A stretch of 64,000 nucleotides of DNA from Aliarcobacter lanthieri (GCF_013201625.1 NZ_CP053839.1:620001-684000); one strand, 5' to 3'. Shown: positions 37,896-47,607, numbered from the stretch's first letter. Numbers and translations: made by a program. The notes: generated by a model not told the origin, from the letters alone.

Positions 37896-38975
37896 CTACT
37901 CTCCTTTAGTCAATTTTTCCATTAACTCTTTTACAGATATTATTTTATCAATTTTATAACCATTTGAACCTGAAAAGAATAATCCAGTTTCAACATCACC
38001 TTTATAAGCAGCTCCTAATCTATCAGCAATACAGTATCCTACAAGTTTAGCTTCATGTCCTCTATTACATGGTGCAACACAGTTTGAAATACATTGTACC
38101 TTTGGGGCAGTGTGATTTTCTATTGAAAATTGTAGATTTGTTTTAACTCCACGTGCTGGAAGTCCAACTGGAGATTTCATTAAAACAATATCTTCTTCTT
38201 TTGCATTTACTAAAACTTCTTTAAATTTTAAATCAGCATCACATTCATGTGTTCCTATAAATCTAGTAGCCATTTGAACGCCAACACAGCCTAAAGATAA
38301 AAATTTATCAATATCTTTTTTATCCCAAACTCCACCAGCTGCTATTATTGGAATATTACCCCAGTTTTTTGCTTCTTCTATTACAGGTGGAACAATATTT
38401 TCTAGTTGATATTCTTCTTTAAAACAATCTTCATATTTAAAACCTTGATGCCCGCCACTTAATGGACCTTCAACTATTACTGCATCAGGAATTTTATTAT
38501 ATCTTTGCCATTTTTTACAAATAAGTTTTAATGCTCTTGCACTAGAAACAATTGGGACTAATGCTACATTTGGAAAATCTTTTGTAAATTCTGGCATATT
38601 TGTAGGTATACCAGCCCCAGTAATAATAATATTTGCTCCAGCTTCACAAGCATCACGTACTACTCTCCCATAGTCGTTTATAGCATATAAAATATTACAA
38701 GCAAGTGGAAGTTTTCCACAAATTTTTCTTGCATTTGCAAAAATTTCTTTTAGTGCGTCTTTACTATAAAAATTTATAACATCTTTTGGTTTATCTTTTC
38801 TTGTAATAATATGTACATTGGGGCTTAATTTTTTGTAATAACCGGTTCCAACAGCGGAAATTACTCCTAAACCACCTTCTAAACTTACATGTCCTGCAAG
38901 TTGATCCCAACTTATTCCAACACCCATTCCACCTTGAATTATTGGATACTTTATCTCATATTTTCCTATTTTCAC
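37896..38975 (-). CDS. Nitronate monooxygenase family flavoprotein
   Basis: The 359-residue TIM-barrel flavin enzyme belongs to the 2-nitropropane dioxygenase/FabK family: IIQGGMGVGISWDQLAG, GGLGVISAVGTGYY, the catalytic-histidine region GPLSGGHQGF and the flavin phosphate-binding IIAAGGVWDK, then GVQMATRFIGTHEC. Members oxidise nitronates or act as enoyl-ACP reductase (FabK); the sequence does not decide. It lies between tyrS (11 bases) and the amidase, an order kept in Campylobacter. Confidence 0.88.
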   Translation of the reverse strand: MKIGKYEIKYPIIQGGMGVGISWDQLAGHVSLEGGLGVISAVGTGYYKKLSPNVHIITRKDKPKDVINFYSKDALKEIFANARKICGKLPLACNILYAINDYGRVVRDACEAGANIIITGAGIPTNMPEFTKDFPNVALVPIVSSARALKLICKKWQRYNKIPDAVIVEGPLSGGHQGFKYEDCFKEEYQLENIVPPVIEEAKNWGNIPIIAAGGVWDKKDIDKFLSLGCVGVQMATRFIGTHECDADLKFKEVLVNAKEEDIVLMKSPVGLPARGVKTNLQFSIENHTAPKVQCISNCVAPCNRGHEAKLVGYCIADRLGAAYKGDVETGLFFSGSNGYKIDKIISVKELMEKLTKGE

Positions 38976-38986
38976 AAAGGCCCTTT

Positions 38987-40195
38987 TTATTTTATTATTA
39001 TCTTAGCGAAACTCTTTTTACCTTTTTGTAAAATATACTCGCCTTTAGTTAAATTTAGGTTATCATCATTTATTTTTTGTTGATTTACTGATACAGCATT
39101 TGATTTTATATCTCTTCTTGCTTGAGAAGTTGAACTTACTAAATTTGAATCTACTAATGCTTGACAAATCCATATTTCATTTTCAAATATAAATTCTTCT
39201 AAATCTGTTGGGATATCTTTTTTTGCAAAAACTTTTTCAAATTCTTGTTTTGCTAAATCCCCAGCACCTATTCCATGAAATCTATCAACTAACTCTGTTG
39301 CTAAATTTTCTTTTACTTTTTTAGGGTGTAAAGTTCCATTTTCTACACCAATTTTCATATCTTCAATTTCTTTTAAAGATTTAGTAGACACTAACTCAAA
39401 ATATCTCCACATAAGTTCATCTGAAATAGATAAAACTTTTCCAAACATATCAAAAGGTTCATCTGTAACTCCAATGTAGTTACCTAAAGATTTTGACATC
39501 TTTTGAACTCCATCAAGTCCTTCTAAAATTGGCATCATTAAAACGGCTTGTTGTTTTTTACAATCATAAGCTTTTTGTAGAGTTCTTCCCATTAAAAGAT
39601 TGAATTTTTGGTCTGTTCCACCAACTTCAATATCACTATTTAATGCAATTGAGTCATATCCTTGAAGTAAAGGGTATAAAAATTCACTAACTGCTATTGG
39701 AGTATTTGAACTATATCTTTTTGAAAAGTCATCACGCTCTAACATTCTTGCAACTGTTAAGTTAGAAGCTAAAGTAATAATACCTCCACTTCCTAAATCA
39801 TTTAACCATTTACTATTAAATACAACTTGAGTTTTTGAAGCATCTAATATTTTAAATACCTGTTCCTTATATGTTTCAGCATTTTCTAAAACTTGTTCTT
39901 TACTTAAAACTTTTCTTGTTTCACTTTTTCCTGTTGGATCACCAATAGCTGCTGTAAAATCTCCAATTAAAAATTGTACAATTCCTCCAAATTTTTGGAA
40001 AGTTGCTAACTTTTGTATTAATACTGTATGTCCAACATGGATATCAGGAGCAGTTGGATCAAACCCAGCTTTTACATAAAAATTTTCACCAGTTTCAAAA
40101 TAACGTTTTACTAATTTTTCAATTGCTTCAATATCTATTATTTCAGCTGTTCCTCTTTTTATTTCATTTATTGCTTCTATAATTTTATTTTCCAT
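38987..40195 (-). CDS. tyrS: Tyrosyl-tRNA synthetase
   Basis: It charges tRNA-Tyr. The 402 residues contain the class I HIGH motif as HVGHT (in [13 protein letters not shown]), the tyrosine-pocket region, KMSKS in [11 protein letters not shown], and a C-terminal S4-like domain (about 335-400). The type is that with DIHVGH rather than the GFDPTADSLHIGH bacterial form, as usual in this phylum. It follows spoT by 14 bases. Confidence 0.97.
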   Translation of the reverse strand: MENKIIEAINEIKRGTAEIIDIEAIEKLVKRYFETGENFYVKAGFDPTAPDIHVGHTVLIQKLATFQKFGGIVQFLIGDFTAAIGDPTGKSETRKVLSKEQVLENAETYKEQVFKILDASKTQVVFNSKWLNDLGSGGIITLASNLTVARMLERDDFSKRYSSNTPIAVSEFLYPLLQGYDSIALNSDIEVGGTDQKFNLLMGRTLQKAYDCKKQQAVLMMPILEGLDGVQKMSKSLGNYIGVTDEPFDMFGKVLSISDELMWRYFELVSTKSLKEIEDMKIGVENGTLHPKKVKENLATELVDRFHGIGAGDLAKQEFEKVFAKKDIPTDLEEFIFENEIWICQALVDSNLVSSTSQARRDIKSNAVSVNQQKINDDNLNLTKGEYILQKGKKSFAKIIIK

Positions 40196-40209
40196 ATTTA
40201 TTTAAACCT

Positions 40210-42354
40210 TTATTTATTATATGCATCTTTTGATGAGAATAATTCTATAACTTTTATATTTTTCTCAACTATTTTTTTTACTTCATCAATATTTGATATA
40301 TTTGTTTCAAATTCTATTTCACAATATTGGTTATAAGTATGTTTTTGTCTTCCAAATGATACATATAAAATGTAAAATTCATTTAAAGATAAATAGTTAA
40401 ATACTTTTGCTAATTGTCCTCTTGTATTTGGGATACTAATTAACATTTTATATTTAAACACACTATTTTTTGTCCAAGTACAAAATAACATTTGATGGTT
40501 TGACTTTATCTTTGAATATGCTTTATCACACATTTTATGATGAATTATTGCTTCGTTACCATTTCTAAAAGCAACAATATCATCTCCAAATTTTGGATGA
40601 CAGCAGTGTTCAAAAGATATTGAATGTATACTAAAATTTGAGTATATCAAAAGATTGTCAAATTTAAATTCTTTTATTTTACTAGTTAATATTTTAAATC
40701 TAGCCATTAAACCTTTATCTTTTGCAACTTTTTTTTCTAAAAGTAACTTTGAGTGCTTAAAATAGCTTAAAACCTGAGGAACTTTATATAAGTTTTCAAT
40801 AGGATAAACTTCAATAATATTTTCATAGTATCTTGAGAATACTGTATTTATAATATTTCTTCCTGATAATTTATCTATCTCTTTTTGTCTTTGTGTACAA
40901 ATTAGTTTTAGTTGTTTTTTTGCTCTTGGAGTTTTTAGCATATCCATCCATGAACATCTAGCAATTGTTTCTTCTCCAACTTCAATAGATACTATATCAG
41001 TACTTTTTAAAACTGTTAAAAGGGGTTTTTTTATCTTATTTATATAACATGATATAGCTTTTTCTCCTACGCTTGTATGAATAGCAAAAGCATAGTCATA
41101 GGCAGTTGAACCAATAGGAAGAATAAAAACTTCTCCTTTTGGAGAATAAACTATTATTTCATCATTAAAAAGGTTCTCTTTTGCATCTGAATAAAATTCT
41201 TCAATATTGTCATTTGAAAACTCTAATGATTTAAGCCAATTTAAGTTTATAGAATTTTTTTCTCCAGATTTATATACCCAGTGAGCAGCTATTCCATATT
41301 CTGCAACTTTATTCATTTCAAAAGAACGAATTTGAATTTCATAAATTTTCGAGTTATAAAAGACAGTTGTATGGATTGTTTGATAACCATTTTCTTTTGG
41401 AGTTGCTACATAATCTTTAAATCTTGAAACTAAAGGTTTAAACTCTAAATGAATATGTCCTAACGCTTTATAACAGTCAATGTCATTTTCAACTAAAATT
41501 CTAATGGCAAAGAGATCAAGTACTTCATCTATAGTAATACCTTTTCTTTGCATTTTTAAATATATTGAATAGTGATGTTTTATTCTTGAATAAATTTTAA
41601 TCTTATTGATATCAAAGCCATTTTTTTCTAAAAGATTTTTTGTAACAGTTATAAAATTATTAAAACTTAGTTGCATAGATTGTTGATGTTCTTTTAAAAA
41701 GTCATCAATTTTTTTATATTCTTCTGGATAAATATAAAAAAATGCTAAATCTTCTAATTCATTTTTTAATGTTGAAATACCTAAACGATTCGCGATTGGA
41801 ACATAAACAACTAAAGTTTCTTCAGCTATTCTTCTTTGTTTATGTGGTGGTAAAACTCCAAGAGTTAGCATATTATGAAGTCTATCACATAGTTTGACTA
41901 TTAAAACTCTTGGGTCATCAATAGAAGTAATAAGCATCTTTCTAAAAGTAAGTGCTGCAGATATTATTTTTGAATTTGTTGAGTCTTTTGAAGTAACAAA
42001 ATTTTCTTCTCTAATATCAGAAACTTTTGTAAGCCCCTTTACCATATTTGCTACATTACTACCCCATTTTTCTTGAACATACTCTAAAGAAAACTCTGTA
42101 TCTTCAACTACATCATGAAGTAGGGCAGTAGCTATAACATCTTCATCTTTCGAAAAGTTTGAAGTAATAGATGCAACAAGTATTGGGTGAACACTATATG
42201 GTTCACCACTCTTTCTAAATTGACCTTTATGTGCTTCAATTATAAAATTAATAATTTCATAAAGTTTATCTGAAATATCAATTTGACTTTTTAATTTATT
42301 GATAGCACCTTCAATAGTATTAATAATCTGTACATCTTTAAAAAATTGGTTCAT
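40210..42354 (-). CDS. spoT: (p)ppGpp synthetase/hydrolase, RelA/SpoT family
   Basis: It makes and degrades the stringent-response alarmone. The 714 residues hold an HD hydrolase domain (about 30-190; HPILVASI and HDVVEDTEFSLE), the synthetase domain (about 230-350; SRFKDYVATPKENGYQTIHT), a TGS domain (IVYSPKGEVFILPIGSTAYD) and a C-terminal ACT domain. Intact HD residues imply hydrolysis as well as synthesis. It is the only Rel-type gene in the window, which fits the single bifunctional enzyme of Campylobacterota. It lies between rpoZ and tyrS. Confidence 0.96.
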   Translation of the reverse strand: MNQFFKDVQIINTIEGAINKLKSQIDISDKLYEIINFIIEAHKGQFRKSGEPYSVHPILVASITSNFSKDEDVIATALLHDVVEDTEFSLEYVQEKWGSNVANMVKGLTKVSDIREENFVTSKDSTNSKIISAALTFRKMLITSIDDPRVLIVKLCDRLHNMLTLGVLPPHKQRRIAEETLVVYVPIANRLGISTLKNELEDLAFFYIYPEEYKKIDDFLKEHQQSMQLSFNNFITVTKNLLEKNGFDINKIKIYSRIKHHYSIYLKMQRKGITIDEVLDLFAIRILVENDIDCYKALGHIHLEFKPLVSRFKDYVATPKENGYQTIHTTVFYNSKIYEIQIRSFEMNKVAEYGIAAHWVYKSGEKNSINLNWLKSLEFSNDNIEEFYSDAKENLFNDEIIVYSPKGEVFILPIGSTAYDYAFAIHTSVGEKAISCYINKIKKPLLTVLKSTDIVSIEVGEETIARCSWMDMLKTPRAKKQLKLICTQRQKEIDKLSGRNIINTVFSRYYENIIEVYPIENLYKVPQVLSYFKHSKLLLEKKVAKDKGLMARFKILTSKIKEFKFDNLLIYSNFSIHSISFEHCCHPKFGDDIVAFRNGNEAIIHHKMCDKAYSKIKSNHQMLFCTWTKNSVFKYKMLISIPNTRGQLAKVFNYLSLNEFYILYVSFGRQKHTYNQYCEIEFETNISNIDEVKKIVEKNIKVIELFSSKDAYNK

Positions 42355-42382
42355 GTAGTTTTACTTAATAAATAATATATGG

Positions 42383-42601
42383 TTATTTTTTATTTACTAA
42401 ACCTTCTATTTTTAAAAGTCCATTTGCTATTTCTTCTATTGCAATATCTGTATATTTCATTTTTTGAGTATTTTGCTCTAAAAGTGGTTTTGCACCCTTA
42501 CTTAACTCATCTGCTCTTTGTCCAACAGCAATAGCTAAAATATATCTATCATTATCTACTTGTTTTAAAGCTCTTGAAATTCTTTCTTCTAATCTTTCCA
42601 T
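42383..42601 (-). CDS. rpoZ: RNA polymerase omega subunit
   Basis: A small RNA polymerase assembly subunit of 72 residues. The N-terminal RLEERISRALKQVDNDRYIL and AIAVGQRADELSKG are recognisable omega elements, followed by IAIEEIANGLLKIE. It sits between pyrH (18 bases) and spoT, as in Campylobacter. Confidence 0.93.
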   Translation of the reverse strand: MERLEERISRALKQVDNDRYILAIAVGQRADELSKGAKPLLEQNTQKMKYTDIAIEEIANGLLKIEGLVNKK

Positions 42602-42619
42602 ACAATTTTCCTTTTAAAC

Positions 42620-43327
<708 letters not shown>

Positions 43328-43387
43328 TTAGTTTTTCCTTCAATAATTTTTGGATTCTATCTAAAAAATAATTAACAAGAACTTAGG

Positions 43388-43657
43388 TTATGCTATAGGT
43401 TTTTTTGGTAAAATATTTTGTAATTTCTCTGATTTTTTATTAGATTTTTTTGGTTGATAAAGCATATGATGCCATAAAGCAAATCCACAAAAGGCAACCC
43501 CTGCAACAACATGAGTTTTTTTTGCTATAGAGTTTTTCATAAACATTGATGTTACGACTGTTGCACCTAAAGTAGCAGTCATTCCTATTTTTGCAACTTC
43601 TTTTTGAACTTCTAAATCAAATTTTATCTCTTTCATATCTTTTTTTTCTTCTTTCAT
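43388..43657 (-). CDS. Small membrane protein downstream of the ferrosome-like cluster
   Basis: Eighty-nine residues with a charged N-terminus, two hydrophobic helices (about 27-42 with MTATLGATVVTSMF, and 48-66 with VVAGVAFCGFALWHHM) and a lysine-rich tail. I recognise no family. Its start lies inside the preceding 39-codon frame (41-base overlap), and it points the same way as the P-type ATPase gene 147 bases upstream. It may be part of that operon. Confidence 0.55.
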   Translation of the reverse strand: MKEEKKDMKEIKFDLEVQKEVAKIGMTATLGATVVTSMFMKNSIAKKTHVVAGVAFCGFALWHHMLYQPKKSNKKSEKLQNILPKKPIA

Positions 43658-43736
43658 AAGTTTTTATACTTTTTTTAACTGTTTTAACTGTCAAAATAGC
43701 TGTTAAAGCTGTTGCTATTGGTAATAAGATAGGCAT
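43617..43736 (-). CDS. Tiny membrane protein, 39 residues
   Basis: A short frame that begins MPILLPIATALTAILTVKTV: one hydrophobic helix followed by a strongly basic tail (YERRKKRYERDK). AAGGA lies nine bases before the ATG. It overlaps the next gene by 41 bases. Support is modest (ribosome binding site, plausible membrane helix, position in the cluster); no family is known to me. Confidence 0.45.
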   Translation of the reverse strand: MPILLPIATALTAILTVKTVKKSIKTYERRKKRYERDKI

Positions 43737-43804
43737 TTGATAAAATCCTTTAATAATAATTCTTAGAATTTTATCAAAAAAACCTTAAATATAACTAATA
43801 ACAA

Positions 43805-45919
43805 TTATTGTTTTTTGGGTTTTACACCTTTAATTGAATTTAACAGTAATCCTATTGTTGTTCCATTATGTAACACTGCTGTTACTATTGGTGAAAATAA
43901 TCCAAATGTTGCACCAGCGAGAATACAAGAATTTATACCTACTGTTGCATTGAAGTTTGTATTTATTAAATTCATAGTTTTATTTGCATATTCTTTTGCT
44001 TCAACAACAGCTGAAATATCATCTTTTAGTAAACTAATATCGGCAGTTGCTTTTGCTATATCAGCACCTTTAAACATAGATATTCCTACATGAGCAGATA
44101 TCAATGCAGGAGCATCATTTATTCCATCTCCAATAAATGCAACTTTTTTGCCTTCATTCATTAACTCTTTTACAATCTTAGCTTTATCAGTTGGAAGAAG
44201 TTCTGCTCTTACATCTTCAATACCTAATTCTTTTGCAGTTTTTTTAGCCTTTGATTCTATATCTCCAGTTAACATAACTATATTTTTTACACCAAGCTCT
44301 TTTAATTTTTTGATAGATTCTTTTGCATTACTTCTTAATTCATCAGAAAGACCAATAGTTCCTAATAGTTTTCCATCATAACCTATGTATAATAATGTAT
44401 CACTTTTCTTTAAAGAGTTTTCAATATTTATTTTATGCATTGAAAAGTCTATTTTTTCATCATCTTCTAAAAAGTGGCGACTTCCAATAATTACAGATTT
44501 ACCATCAACTTCAGTTTTTACTCCATGAGCTACAATAAATTGAACTTCTTCGTGGTGCATATGTACAAAACCACGTTCCTTTGCTGCTTTTACAACAGCT
44601 TCTGCAACTGGATGGAAATAGTGTTCTTCTGTTGAAGCTGTAAGATTTAAAAGTTCTTCATCTGTCCAATTATCATCATAAGAATCTACACTTATAACTT
44701 CAAGTTGTCCAGCAGTCAAAGTTCCTGTTTTATCAAAAACAAAAGTATCTGCACTACTTAAAGCTTCTACTGATTTTGCACCTTTTATCATAATTCCACT
44801 ATGTCCAGCTTTTGAAATAGTAGATTTAAAAGCCACTGGAGTAGCAAGTTTTAAAGCACAAGAATAATCAGCTTGAAGTACAGATGCTACTCTTTCAAAA
44901 TCTCTTGTAAAAATATATGCAGCTGTTGCTAAACCTAAAGTTACAGGAACAAGCTTATCCGCTAATTTATTTGCTTTTAATTGTACTGATGATTTTTCAT
45001 TTAAAGAATTTTCTATATAGTGTCTAATCCTTTGTGTTGCAGTATTTGCTCCAACATGTTCAGCCCAAATTCTAAAACGTCCTTCTTCTACAATTGTTCC
45101 AGATAAAACTTTATCTCCTCTATTTCTTATAACTGGTTCAGCTTCTCCCGTCATTGAAACTTGATTAACTGTTCCTGTTCCTTCTAATATATGTCCATCA
45201 ATTGGAATAGTATTTCCAGTTCCTACAACAACAATATCACCAACTTTTATATCTTCAGTTTTTACTAAAATTTCACTTACTACTCCATCTATTTTTTGTT
45301 CAACCCAAGCTTCTTCAACATTTGGACGAGCTAGTTCTTTTAGTAAGTCATCACTTTTATGTACTGTTGTCTCTTCTATATACTCTCCAAGTTCAAGCAT
45401 AGCATTTGTAGAGTTAGCTGCTAAATAATCTTTTCTATATATTGATATTGCAACTGCTCCTGCTTCAAGGACATGAGAAGTTAAACCATCTTTGAAAAGT
45501 TCTTTAGTTCCATCAATTAAAAGTGGTACAGCTGCCGCTGTTGAAATACCAGCCTTTAAAGTATTGTTTGTAGTTAATCTTTCAGCTATCAAAGCTGTAC
45601 TAGCTAAAAGGGTTCCTTTGATTGATGGTTCCTCATTCTTTACACAAGATACACAAATACTAGAAGGATTTTTATCACAAGATTTTAAAAGTAAATCTGT
45701 ATTTAGGTTTTTTAGTATATTTTCAAGTTCTAAAAATTTATTTTCTTTTAACTCGAATATAATAGAGTAAGCTTTTTTGTTTACTCTTACTTCTTTTATA
45801 TAATCAATATTTAAAAAGTAGTTTTTTAAAATATCTTCATCAATGAAACTATCTTTTAAAAGTGATAATTTATATCTAGCTCTTAATTTTGTTTGATGAA
45901 TTTTAATAAAATTGTTCAT
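43805..45919 (-). CDS. P1B-type ATPase, FezB-like, without CPC motif
   Basis: A metal-transporting ATPase of 704 residues. An HMA-like N-terminal domain (1-75) lacks CxxC but is followed by C89-x2-C92. The actuator TGEA is at 257-260, the phosphorylated Asp396 in DKTGT, the HP pair at 436-437 and the hinge GDGIND at 598-603. In the metal-site helix the canonical CPC reads YSC (Y352, S353, C354) in SCALKLATP, so this is not a standard copper or zinc exporter. Only two or three helices precede the actuator. It ends a tightly packed six-gene run and is my best candidate for a ferrosome FezB. Confidence 0.85.
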   Translation of the reverse strand: MNNFIKIHQTKLRARYKLSLLKDSFIDEDILKNYFLNIDYIKEVRVNKKAYSIIFELKENKFLELENILKNLNTDLLLKSCDKNPSSICVSCVKNEEPSIKGTLLASTALIAERLTTNNTLKAGISTAAAVPLLIDGTKELFKDGLTSHVLEAGAVAISIYRKDYLAANSTNAMLELGEYIEETTVHKSDDLLKELARPNVEEAWVEQKIDGVVSEILVKTEDIKVGDIVVVGTGNTIPIDGHILEGTGTVNQVSMTGEAEPVIRNRGDKVLSGTIVEEGRFRIWAEHVGANTATQRIRHYIENSLNEKSSVQLKANKLADKLVPVTLGLATAAYIFTRDFERVASVLQADYSCALKLATPVAFKSTISKAGHSGIMIKGAKSVEALSSADTFVFDKTGTLTAGQLEVISVDSYDDNWTDEELLNLTASTEEHYFHPVAEAVVKAAKERGFVHMHHEEVQFIVAHGVKTEVDGKSVIIGSRHFLEDDEKIDFSMHKINIENSLKKSDTLLYIGYDGKLLGTIGLSDELRSNAKESIKKLKELGVKNIVMLTGDIESKAKKTAKELGIEDVRAELLPTDKAKIVKELMNEGKKVAFIGDGINDAPALISAHVGISMFKGADIAKATADISLLKDDISAVVEAKEYANKTMNLINTNFNATVGINSCILAGATFGLFSPIVTAVLHNGTTIGLLLNSIKGVKPKKQ

Positions 45920-46299
45920 TAGAACTCTTCTTTTGTCGCATTCATTGAAGCTTTTGCATCTTCAATTCTTTCTTTTAACTCTTCAACCCCAGCACTTAAA
46001 AATTCTTTTCCTTTTTCAAAAGCTTTAAAAATATTTTCTTGTGCATTTTTATTTGTTAATACATAAGTTAAAGCAGCACCAATTAAAGCACCTTTTACAA
46101 AATCTCCATTAAAGATTGAATTGTTTTGTTGAACTGGAGTATTTATATTTTGGGCAGTTTGATTAACATTTTGATTTAAGTATGGATTTTGATTTATATT
46201 TAATCCACTTTGATTATTGTTGTTTATTCTACTATTATTTATATTTGTATCATATGGGTTTACATTAATTTGTTGATTATTGTTTTGATTTGTTGCCAT
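45919..46299 (-). CDS. Asparagine-rich YtxH-like small protein
   Basis: The 126 residues have a disordered N-terminal half of about 60 residues that is very rich in Asn and Gln (NNNQSGLNINQNPYLNQN). A hydrophobic segment DFVKGALIGAALTYVLT follows, then an amphipathic helix (about 80-126) like YtxH proteins. The segment has a small-residue GxxxGAA pattern suited to helix packing or curved membranes. It overlaps the ATPase start by one base and follows the next gene by one base. The function is unknown; organelle membrane shaping or cargo contact is speculation. Confidence 0.65.
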   Translation of the reverse strand: MATNQNNNQQINVNPYDTNINNSRINNNNQSGLNINQNPYLNQNVNQTAQNINTPVQQNNSIFNGDFVKGALIGAALTYVLTNKNAQENIFKAFEKGKEFLSAGVEELKERIEDAKASMNATKEEF

Positions 46300-46300
46300 A

Positions 46301-46648
46301 TTATTCTCCTTCTATTTCTATGTTTTGGTTTGTTAAATATTTTTGTTCAAGTTTTTCTTCTACTAATTCTAAAGCATAAATTCCAGCAATACCTATACTT
46401 GCAGAAGTTAAAGCTTTTAGCCAACTTCCTTCACCAATATAATTTGTAGTTGCAATTGCACTTCCAGTTGCGATTGCACCTTGTGAAGTTCTTTTTGTTG
46501 TATCTTTTATTGCTTCACAGCTTTTTAATTCTCCAGCTTTGTATCTTTTATAATTTATTGCACCACTAATAACAGCACTAGCTAATGCTCCACTTATTAC
46601 ATGTCCTAAAACATTTCTTGGAGTTCCTGTATCTATTTCAAATTTCAT
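46301..46648 (-). CDS. Small Gly/Ala-rich membrane protein in the iron cluster
   Basis: One hundred and fifteen residues with two glycine/alanine-rich hydrophobic stretches, GHVISGALASAVISGAINY (about 15-33) and a second at about 78-95 with ASIGIAGIYALELVEE, joined by a polar loop with one cysteine (KSCEAI). The small-xxx-small patterns suggest two closely packed helices in a membrane. I recognise no named family. Its start overlaps the preceding gene by four bases (ATGA), so it is translationally coupled in the cluster. Confidence 0.65.
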   Translation of the reverse strand: MKFEIDTGTPRNVLGHVISGALASAVISGAINYKRYKAGELKSCEAIKDTTKRTSQGAIATGSAIATTNYIGEGSWLKALTSASIGIAGIYALELVEEKLEQKYLTNQNIEIEGE

Positions 46649-46926
46649 TTAACTTCCTTTTGTTTTCTAGTATATTTTCTTTTTGGTTTTACTTCTTCTT
46701 TTTCTACTTCTTTTTCTACTTCTTTTTCTACTTTTTTTTCAATTTTTTGATGAAGTTTATCTTCGATTTTTTCTTTTACAAGAATTGCTTTTTCTTGAAG
46801 TTCTTTTGAACTATCTTTTGCTTTTTCAAAAAGTTTCTTACTATTTTCTTTTAACTTGTCTGAGTTTTTATATGCTACTACAGCTGTAGCCCCAAGAGCT
46901 AATCCTAATATAAAAGGTAATGCCAT
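46645..46926 (-). CDS. YtxH-like small protein with Glu/Lys repeat
   Basis: Ninety-three residues: an N-terminal helix (MALPFILGLALGATAVVAY), then a charged helix (KENSKKLFEKAKDSSKELQE), a KKVEKEVEKEVEKEEV repeat and a basic end (PKRKYTRKQK). The layout matches YtxH-type membrane-anchored coiled coils. A 12-bp DNA repeat underlies the KEVE units, so copy number may vary by slippage. It starts three bases after the ferritin-like gene. The basic tail could bind DNA, acidic proteins or mineral surfaces, which is speculation. Confidence 0.65.
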   Translation of the reverse strand: MALPFILGLALGATAVVAYKNSDKLKENSKKLFEKAKDSSKELQEKAILVKEKIEDKLHQKIEKKVEKEVEKEVEKEEVKPKRKYTRKQKEVK

Positions 46927-46929
46927 TTT

Positions 46930-47607
46930 TTACTCCTCATCTTTTGAATTTTGTGTTAAAAAATTGTTTAATAGTGCAATTATTGCACCACCACTTACCA
47001 TTCCACCTATCATTGACATATTTAATTTTGAAAATAGTGAAGAGATAAGACTTTCATCTATATTTCCACTCATTACATTGTTTAATATATCTTGGTACTC
47101 TTGCATTCTTTGCATAATATCATCTTGATTTATTCCAGAAGTTGTTCCATTATTATAATGATTAAATACACAATTTCTAAAAGCTGGAAGATGATTATTA
47201 TATGAAGCTGCTTGAAGTTTAAATAAAACATCAATAATATCACTATCAACAGCAAAACTTAAAAGATTGTTGTACATTGAAATATTATTAATTTCTCCTG
47301 CAACACCAAGTTCACAACACTCAATTATTGTGTTTGGAATATTTATTATTGCTGTTGAAAAATCATTTATAGGTACTTCAATATTATATTTTTGCATAAG
47401 CTGTATCAATACACTATAATGAACTGCTTCTGCCTCTTTTATATTTATAAATGGAGTAATATTTCCAAATTTCTCAATAATTCTTGAATAAGTTTCATAG
47501 GCTTCAAACTCATCATAAACTGCAATTTGTAAAATTTGATCACGAACTGGAATAACTGAGTTTGGATCAACTTTTTTATTTGTTAAAATACTATAATCAA
47601 TTGCCAT
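46930..47607 (-). CDS. Ferritin-like protein (DUF2202 type) with hydrophobic C-terminus
   Basis: Residues 20-150 look like a four-helix ferritin-like fold with possible di-metal ligands: YDEFEAYETY (E33, E36), EAEAVHY (E60, H63 as ExxH), E105 in VAGEINNIS and H139 in ASYNNHLPAF. This matches DUF2202 proteins. Unusual is the C-terminal extension (about 165-225) with a glycine-rich hydrophobic helix, MIGGMVSGGAIIALL, which could anchor it to a membrane. Its ATG shares a base with the stop of the HMA2-like gene. A ferritin-like protein inside a ferrosome-type cluster suggests iron oxidation or loading; this is inference. Confidence 0.7.
   Translation of the reverse strand: MAIDYSILTNKKVDPNSVIPVRDQILQIAVYDEFEAYETYSRIIEKFGNITPFINIKEAEAVHYSVLIQLMQKYNIEVPINDFSTAIINIPNTIIECCELGVAGEINNISMYNNLLSFAVDSDIIDVLFKLQAASYNNHLPAFRNCVFNHYNNGTTSGINQDDIMQRMQEYQDILNNVMSGNIDESLISSLFSKLNMSMIGGMVSGGAIIALLNNFLTQNSKDEE

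Noticed and set aside
43805-45919. Reading the P-type ATPase as a copper exporter (CopA)
   Set aside because: The CPC motif and CxxC-type HMA domain of CopA are absent, and the neighbours concern iron.
46585-46889. Leucine- and phenylalanine-rich plus-strand frames opposite the YtxH-like gene
   Set aside because: They are antisense to Lys/Glu-rich codons, which read as Leu/Phe/Ser on the other strand; no start signals.
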